Part shown: piece by piece, positions 33,242 through 38,020 of the stretch
How the letters are laid out: the number at the start of each line of letters is the position of its first letter
Numbering within the stretch: position 1 is the stretch's first letter
NCBI GenBank assembly: GCA_043782365.1
Contig: JAYWAO010000192.1
Span: 1 to 38,020, forward strand
Source of the DNA: CAIWCD01 sp043782365
GTDB taxonomy: Bacteria; Myxococcota; Myxococcia; Myxococcales; 40CM-4-68-19
Reading direction: 5' to 3'
DNA length: 38,020 nucleotides
Notes under the pieces: model-generated
Told to the model about the DNA's origin: nothing
The model's input: the letters and a program-made list of their open reading frames with translations, nothing else
Databases searched by the model: none
Position numbers and translations under genes: made by a program

Positions 33242-34572
33242 ACGGCAAGCGGCCCGGCGCGGGCAAGGGCGGCGGAAGGCCGGTGCGCGGCGGCCGCGGC
33301 ATGGTCGGCGGACCCGGCGCCGGCGGCGGGCAGCCGGCCACCAGCGCGCGCCCCGAGCCCGACCTCCCCAAGCCCTCGGCCGACGGCTACCGCGCGCTCG
33401 GGCCCTACGCGAAGACCCGCCTGACGGTGCACGCGCTCGGGCTCGACCTGGGGCTCGACGTGCCCGGGGATGTCTTCTCGACGCAGCGGATCGACGAGGG
33501 CACCCAGCTCCTCCTCAGCCACCTGCCCGTGGGGACGCCGACGAGCCTGCTCGACCTCGGCTGCGGCTACGGCGCGCTCGGGCTGCCAGTGGCGGCGCGG
33601 TATCCGCGGCTGCGCGCGCTCTTGGTGGACCGCGACCTGCTCGCGGTCGCGGCCTCGGCGCACAACGCGAAGGCGCTGGGGCTCGCGAACGTCGAGGCGC
33701 GACCGTCGCTCGGGTATCGCGAGCTGCGGCCCGACGAGCGGTTCGACTGGCTGCTCTGCAACGTCCCCGCGCGCATCGGCGCGGAGGCGATCGGCGCGTT
33801 CCTCGAGGGCGGGCGGGCGCGCCTCCACGCGGGCGGCGAGCTTCGGATGGTAGCGATCCGCGACCTCGTCCCCACCGTGTTGGCCGAGGCCGCGCAGCGC
33901 GGGCTGCCGCTTTTGCGCGTGGTCGATGGACCGCGCCACTCGGTGCTCTCGCTGGCGGCGCTGGCGGCGCCCGCGCTGCCGCCGGCGGAGGAGCTGGAGT
34001 CGATCTACCTGCGCGACCGCACCTCGCTGCCGCTGCCCGAAGGCGCGCTCGCGCTCGAGCGGCCCCACGACGCGAGCGAAGACCCGGGCCACTCCACCGC
34101 GCTCGCGCTGCTCTTCGAGGCGCTGCCGCGGTCGGCGCCGAAGCGATCGCTCGTGTTCCGCTGCGGCTTCGGCGGCGCGGCGCTGGCGCTGCGGGCCCGC
34201 TTTCCCCAGAGCCCGGTGGTGGCGGTGGAGCGCGACCTGCTCGACGCCGCGTTCCTCTTGCGCAACGCCCGCGCCCACGGGCTGGAGGCGGGGCTGGCGG
34301 CGAGGACTGCGCTCTTTCCGGCACAGGCTGCGGAGGCTTTCGCCTTCTCCCTGGTGGTGGGCGAGGTGTCGCCGTCCGCAGGCGCGCTGGTGGCCGCGCG
34401 GGAGCTCGCCGAGGCCCGCGCGCTGCTCGCCCCGGGCGGGCAGGCGCTGGCGTTGGCCACGGTGAAGCAGCGGCTCGAGTGGCTGCCGAAGTGCCCGGGC
34501 TGGTCGGTGCTGGTCGAGCGCGGCGCCGTCAGCCTCTGGCGCGCGGCCCCCGCGTCGCGGCCGGGCAAGTAG
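33238..34572 (+). CDS. RsmC/RlmG-like methyltransferase with a second, degenerate Rossmann domain
   Basis: A class I SAM-dependent methyltransferase of 444 residues. The N-terminal ~45 residues are Gly/Arg-rich (RGG-like, possibly RNA-binding). Residues ~78-240 read as the RsmC-type catalytic domain: VFSTQRIDEGTQLLLSHLP, motif I LLDLGCGYGALGL (104-116), DRD, and motif IV as CNVPA (174-178) in place of the usual NPPF. Residues ~245-444 form a second Rossmann unit (VFRCGFGGAALALRARFP, VAVERD) lacking motif IV. In E. coli RsmC the order is reversed. The likely target is guanine N2 of rRNA, unproven given the altered motif IV. Its GTG overlaps the DciA stop, so it is co-expressed with it. Confidence 0.75.
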   Translation: MNGKRPGAGKGGGRPVRGGRGMVGGPGAGGGQPATSARPEPDLPKPSADGYRALGPYAKTRLTVHALGLDLGLDVPGDVFSTQRIDEGTQLLLSHLPVGTPTSLLDLGCGYGALGLPVAARYPRLRALLVDRDLLAVAASAHNAKALGLANVEARPSLGYRELRPDERFDWLLCNVPARIGAEAIGAFLEGGRARLHAGGELRMVAIRDLVPTVLAEAAQRGLPLLRVVDGPRHSVLSLAALAAPALPPAEELESIYLRDRTSLPLPEGALALERPHDASEDPGHSTALALLFEALPRSAPKRSLVFRCGFGGAALALRARFPQSPVVAVERDLLDAAFLLRNARAHGLEAGLAARTALFPAQAAEAFAFSLVVGEVSPSAGALVAARELAEARALLAPGGQALALATVKQRLEWLPKCPGWSVLVERGAVSLWRAAPASRPGK

Positions 34573-34615
34573 GCGGGAGCGGCCCCTCGACAGGCGAAGC
34601 GGCTCGTGCCTCCGC

Positions 34616-34644
34616 GGCACGGGTGCTAAAGTTGCACCCGTGCC
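34616..34644. promoter_or_regulatory. Perfect 11-bp hairpin that includes the kinase start codon
   Basis: GGCACGGGTGC (34616-34626) and GCACCCGTGCC (34634-34644) pair perfectly around a seven-base loop TAAAGTT. The right arm contains the GTG start (34640-34642) of the sensor kinase, and no ribosome site precedes it. In RNA the stem would hide the start codon. Alternatively it ends the upstream operon, although it lacks a following T-run. Confidence 0.5.
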
Positions 34645-37600
34645 AGGCCTGCTCCCCCTGCTTCTCGCGGTCGCGCTCACCGGTCCGCCGCCTTCCGCCC
34701 AGCGGGAGCGGGGCGCCGGGCTGCCCTTGGTCCACCGGCACTTCTCCATCAGCGACGGGCTCCCCGACACCTCGGTGCAAGCGCTGCTGCCGTCACGCGA
34801 CGGCTTCCTCTGGGTGGCCGCGCTGGGGCTCGGGCGCTTCAACGGGAGCACCTTCCAGCTGCTCACCGAGGCGAACACGCCGGGGCTGCCAGAGTCCGAC
34901 CTGCACGCGCTGGCCGAGGACGGCGAGGGCGCGCTCTGGCTGGGCGGCAGCGAGACCGAGGCCAGTCGCGGGCTGCTGCTCGCGCGCTTGCAGCGGGGCG
35001 TGCTCAGCCGCTTCGGCGCGGCCGAGGGCCTGGTCGGGCGCGAGGTGCTCTCGCTGCACACCGGCCCCACCGGGACGCTGTGGGTGGGCACCGACGGCGG
35101 CGTGCTCCGGCTCGAAGGGGCGCCGTCCGCGCCGCGCTTCTCTCCCGTGGCGGGGGTGCCAGGCCCGGTGCTGGCGCTGCTCGAGCAGCCCGGCGGCGAG
35201 CTGCTCGCGGGCACCGGCGCCGGGCTCTTCTCGGTGCGCGGCAGACAGGCCCGCCTGCTCCCGACCGCGGGCCCCGGCCGACCGGAGCCCCGCGTCCCGG
35301 CGCTCCTGCGCATGCGCGACGGCGTCACCTGGGCGGGCACCGCCGAGGGGCTCTTTCGCGTCGGCGGCGGTGGCGGCAACTCCGCGACCTCCGGGCTGCC
35401 CTCCGCCACCGTGCTGTCGCTCTGCGAAGACCACGCCGGCCGGCTCTGGGTGGGCACCACGGGCGGCCTCGCGGCGCTCTGGCCCGGGGAGGCGGCCGCG
35501 CGGGTGGTGCCCGAGGTGGTCAGCAGCGTCTACCAGGTGAGGGAGGACCGCGAGCGCAACCTCTGGGTCGGCACCGACGGCGACGGCCTCCACCAGCTCC
35601 GCGAGACCCCCGTCTGGACCCACCAGCTGCGCGGGGCAGGCCTCCCCACCGACGCGGTCTACTCCGTCTCGCCGGGCCGCGATGGCAGCATCTGGGCAGG
35701 CACACCCTCGGGGCTCGCGCGGCTGCACCAGGGCCAGGTCGAGGCCTGGCCCGAGGTCGACGGCCACCGCGGCGTGATCGCGGGCCCGGTGGTCGAGGCC
35801 TCCGACGGGCACATCTGGGTGGGCACGGGCCTCGGCATCGCCCGCCTCGAGGCCGGCGCGATCCATCTGGTGGCGGGCACGGACGGGCTGCCCGAAGGCG
35901 CCGTGCGCGCGCTCCTCGAAGACCGCGCGAAGAACCTCTGGATCGGCACCGAGTCGGGCCTGCACCGCTGGAGGGGCGTGGACGCGACGCAGGTGCCCAC
36001 TCCCCATTTGCCCACCACGCTGGTGCTCGGCTCGGCCGACGCCACCGGCAGAGCGCGCGTGCTCGCCGAAGACCGCGCGGGCCGCCTCTGGGCGGGCACC
36101 TTGGGCGGCCTCTACCGGATCGCGGGCGGCGTCGTCACCCGCTTCGGCAAGGCCGACGGGCTGGCGGCCGAGCAGGTCTACTCGCTGCTGGTGGACGGCG
36201 ACGACCTCTGGGTCGGCACCGGCCACGCCGGGCTCCACCTCGTGCGCGGCAGCCGGATCTACCCGGTGCCCGCCCGCGCGCGGATCCCCGCGCGCGAGGT
36301 GCTGGGCATCGCGCTCGACCAGCACGGGGACCTCTGGCAGGACTCGGCGCTCGGGCTCTTCCGCTCCAGCCGCAAGGCGCTGCAGGCCGCCGCGCTGGGA
36401 GAGGCCGGCGAGGTGCCGATGCGGCGCTTCGATGCCGCCGACGGCCTGCGCTCCCTCGACTTCAACCAGTACGGACAGCAGAGCGCGCTGCTGGGTCCCG
36501 ACGGCCGGCTCTGGCTCGCCAACGCGGTGGGCCTGGTGGAGATCGACCCCCCGCGCCTGTGGGTGAACGGCGCTGCGCCGCCGGCGGTCATCGAGCGGCT
36601 GCGGGTGAACGGCGCGCTGGTCCCGCTCTCAGGGCCGCTGGCGTTCCCGCTCGGCGCAGGCGCGGTGGAGATCTCCTACGATGCGCCCCTCCTCCGGGTG
36701 CCCGAGCGCGTGCGCTTCCGCTTCCGGCTGGGCGGGCCCACCGAGCCGTGGGTCGAGGCGGGCAACCGGCGGGTCGCGTCGTTCCAGTCGCTGCCCGCGG
36801 GGGCGCACCTCTTCGAGGTGAGCGCCGCCAACGATGAGGGGCTCTGGAGCGACGTCGGCGTCTCGCTGCCGTTCTCGCTCGAGCCGCCGCTCTGGCGCAG
36901 CCCGGTCGTGCTGCTCTTCTGCGGGCTCCTCCTGGCGAGCGCGGTGACGGCCATGTTCCGGCTGCGCAGCGCCCAGGCCCTGCGTCGCGAGCGCACGCTG
37001 CAGGCGCTGGTGGACGACCGGACCTCGCAGCTCGCGCAGGTGAACCAGGACCTCGCGAGCAACCTCGAGGACCTCCGACGCGCCCAGCAGCACCTGGTGG
37101 CCGCCGACCGGCGGACCTCGTTGGGCCTGCTCGCCGCCGGCGTGGCGCACGAGATCAACAACCCGCTCTCCTACATCACCAACAACCTCGCCTTCGTGCG
37201 GGACGCGCTCCCCCAGGTGCTGGCCGGGAAGGCCAGGCCGGCGCTCGGCGCCGAGCTGGGCGACGCGCTCGGCGAGGCGCTGCAAGGCGCGCTGCGGGTG
37301 AAGAAGATCGTCGGCGGGCTCAAGACGCTGGCCCGCGGCGACTCCACTACTCCGCGCGGGCTGGTCGAGGTGCAGGCGGTGCTGGAGGCCGCGCTGGAGG
37401 TCGCCTCGAGCGAGCTGCGGCGGCAGGCTGAGCTGGTCCGCGAGCTGCGGCCCGTGCCGCGTGTGCGGGCGCACGAGGTCGAGCTCATCCAGGTGCTGCT
37501 CAACCTGCTGCTCAACGCCGCGCAGTCGATCGAGCAGGCGGCGCAGAAGAAGCCCGGGCCACACGAGATCACCGTGCGCACCTCGACCGGGCCCAACGGC

Positions 37601-37822
37601 GAGGCGGTCATCGAGGTGGCCGACACCGGCGCGGGCATGACGCCGGAGGTGCGGGCGCGGCTCTTCACGCCGTTCTTCACCACCAAGCCGGTGGGCGCGG
37701 GGACGGGGCTGGGGCTGTCGATCAGCCAGGGGATCGTGACGGCGCTGGGTGGGACCATCTCGGTAGAGAGCGCGCTGGGTGAGGGCGCGACGTTCACGGT
37801 GACCCTGCCGGCGGCGGCTTAG
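34640..37822 (+). CDS. Two-component propeller sensor histidine kinase
   Basis: A 1060-residue sensor. A short hydrophobic leader (PGLLPLLLAVALTGPPPSA) is followed by about a dozen Reg_prop units with the repeated WxGT pattern (for example LWVGTDGGVLR, IWVGTGLGIAR, LWAGTLGGLYR), which fold into periplasmic beta-propellers. A Y_Y_Y domain (about 675-745; VRFRFRLGGPTEPWVEAGNRR) leads to a membrane helix (VVLLFCGLLLASAVTAMF) and a coiled coil. HisKA has GVAHEINNPLSYITNNL (His 837), and HATPase has LNLLLNAAQSIEQ, DTGAGM and GTGLGLSIS. It lacks a receiver or DNA-binding output, so a separate regulator is needed. Such sensors often detect polysaccharides in Bacteroides. GTG at 34640 is the only plausible start after the preceding gene. 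Confidence 0.9.
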   Translation: MPGLLPLLLAVALTGPPPSAQRERGAGLPLVHRHFSISDGLPDTSVQALLPSRDGFLWVAALGLGRFNGSTFQLLTEANTPGLPESDLHALAEDGEGALWLGGSETEASRGLLLARLQRGVLSRFGAAEGLVGREVLSLHTGPTGTLWVGTDGGVLRLEGAPSAPRFSPVAGVPGPVLALLEQPGGELLAGTGAGLFSVRGRQARLLPTAGPGRPEPRVPALLRMRDGVTWAGTAEGLFRVGGGGGNSATSGLPSATVLSLCEDHAGRLWVGTTGGLAALWPGEAAARVVPEVVSSVYQVREDRERNLWVGTDGDGLHQLRETPVWTHQLRGAGLPTDAVYSVSPGRDGSIWAGTPSGLARLHQGQVEAWPEVDGHRGVIAGPVVEASDGHIWVGTGLGIARLEAGAIHLVAGTDGLPEGAVRALLEDRAKNLWIGTESGLHRWRGVDATQVPTPHLPTTLVLGSADATGRARVLAEDRAGRLWAGTLGGLYRIAGGVVTRFGKADGLAAEQVYSLLVDGDDLWVGTGHAGLHLVRGSRIYPVPARARIPAREVLGIALDQHGDLWQDSALGLFRSSRKALQAAALGEAGEVPMRRFDAADGLRSLDFNQYGQQSALLGPDGRLWLANAVGLVEIDPPRLWVNGAAPPAVIERLRVNGALVPLSGPLAFPLGAGAVEISYDAPLLRVPERVRFRFRLGGPTEPWVEAGNRRVASFQSLPAGAHLFEVSAANDEGLWSDVGVSLPFSLEPPLWRSPVVLLFCGLLLASAVTAMFRLRSAQALRRERTLQALVDDRTSQLAQVNQDLASNLEDLRRAQQHLVAADRRTSLGLLAAGVAHEINNPLSYITNNLAFVRDALPQVLAGKARPALGAELGDALGEALQGALRVKKIVGGLKTLARGDSTTPRGLVEVQAVLEAALEVASSELRRQAELVRELRPVPRVRAHEVELIQVLLNLLLNAAQSIEQAAQKKPGPHEITVRTSTGPNGEAVIEVADTGAGMTPEVRARLFTPFFTTKPVGAGTGLGLSISQGIVTALGGTISVESALGEGATFTVTLPAAA

Positions 37823-37866
37823 AGGCAATGCCGCTCACTTGACGGGGTCGAGGCACCCGAATCCGG

Positions 37867-37888
37867 AGCCCCGGCAAATGCCGGGGCT
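37867..37888. terminator. GC-rich hairpin after the sensor kinase
   Basis: AGCCCCGGCA (37867-37876) and TGCCGGGGCT (37879-37888) are perfect complements separated by two bases, giving a strong 9-10-bp stem 45 bases after the kinase stop. There is no T-run. It could terminate or stabilise the transcript and also belongs to a cluster of palindromes. Confidence 0.4.
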
Positions 37889-38017
37889 AGAAGTGCGGCC
37901 GCCCCCTGCGGGGGCTGCGAGCCGACCGGGCGCGTCTGGGCCTCGCCCTGGATGTTTCAGTTGAGCTGCTGCGGGGTTCATCAGGCTTTTCGCTCGAGGA
38001 AGAAGCCCCGGAGGGGC
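37867..38017. repeat. REP-like cluster of short GC palindromes
   Basis: Three GC-rich palindromes lie within 150 bases: 37867-37888, GCCCCC-TGC-GGGGGC at 37901-37915, and GCCCC-GGA-GGGGC at 38005-38017. The 37823-38020 stretch has no coding region I can support. Clustered palindromes like these resemble repetitive extragenic elements, but other copies cannot be seen within this window. Confidence 0.35.
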
Positions 38018-38020
38018 GAC

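Noticed and set aside
32530..35460. 976-codon minus-strand frame across DciA, the methyltransferase and the kinase start
   Set aside because: It crosses several well-supported plus-strand genes and has biased, motif-free composition.

Overview
The window is very GC-rich with strong G/C third-position bias, many GTG/TTG starts and tightly overlapping genes. Its content points to a myxobacterium (Myxococcota): lower mevalonate-pathway genes, a PilZ protein, large hybrid and propeller histidine kinases, carboxypeptidase-like/TonB receptors, sigma-54-like promoter motifs and many lipoproteins. No genus can be assigned from this sequence alone.

Layout. (1) 1-6300: hybrid histidine kinase (minus, touching the left edge), a divergent PilZ protein, a TPR-containing family 2 glycosyltransferase (minus) and a divergent long-chain acyl-CoA ligase. 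(2) 6300-9800: a convergent exported Ala/Lys-repeat protein, a tRNA with CAT anticodon, a UPF0104-type flippase-like membrane protein overlapping a CpsB-type PHP phosphatase, and YacG. (3) 9800-17740, all minus: a lipoprotein translationally coupled to a TonB-dependent receptor that carries its own TonB C-terminal domain, and a three-gene mevalonate operon (type 2 IPP isomerase, a mevalonate kinase/diphosphomevalonate decarboxylase fusion, phosphomevalonate kinase). (4) 17917-26133, plus: a long coupled run beginning with a sigma-54-like promoter. It encodes a GH18-deacetylase-glycosyltransferase fusion, an SDR-aminotransferase fusion, a small Cys/TM peptide, a radical SAM/SPASM enzyme, two small membrane proteins bridged by a 16-codon mini-ORF, and a Cys-rich lipoprotein. 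(5) 26214-30742: an unknown protein, 3-hydroxybutyryl-CoA dehydrogenase, and minus-strand receiver-like, YgfZ-like and circularly permuted ATP-grasp-like genes. (6) 30865-34572, plus: a promoter followed by an unknown protein, a DnaC/DnaI-like AAA+ ATPase with a DnaJ-type zinc module, a DciA (DUF721) protein and an RsmC-like methyltransferase. (7) 34616-38020: a hairpin covering the start of a propeller sensor kinase, then GC-rich palindromes.

How the genes work together. Region 3 converts mevalonate to IPP and DMAPP using three polypeptides instead of four; the HMG-CoA steps are not in the window. Region 4 looks like a single regulated unit joining amino-polysaccharide synthesis and trimming with a radical-SAM peptide-modification cassette; this is the best candidate for an undescribed system. 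Region 6 places two helicase-loader types usually regarded as alternatives (DnaC-like and DciA) side by side behind one promoter with a near-DnaA-box, and is the second strongest candidate.
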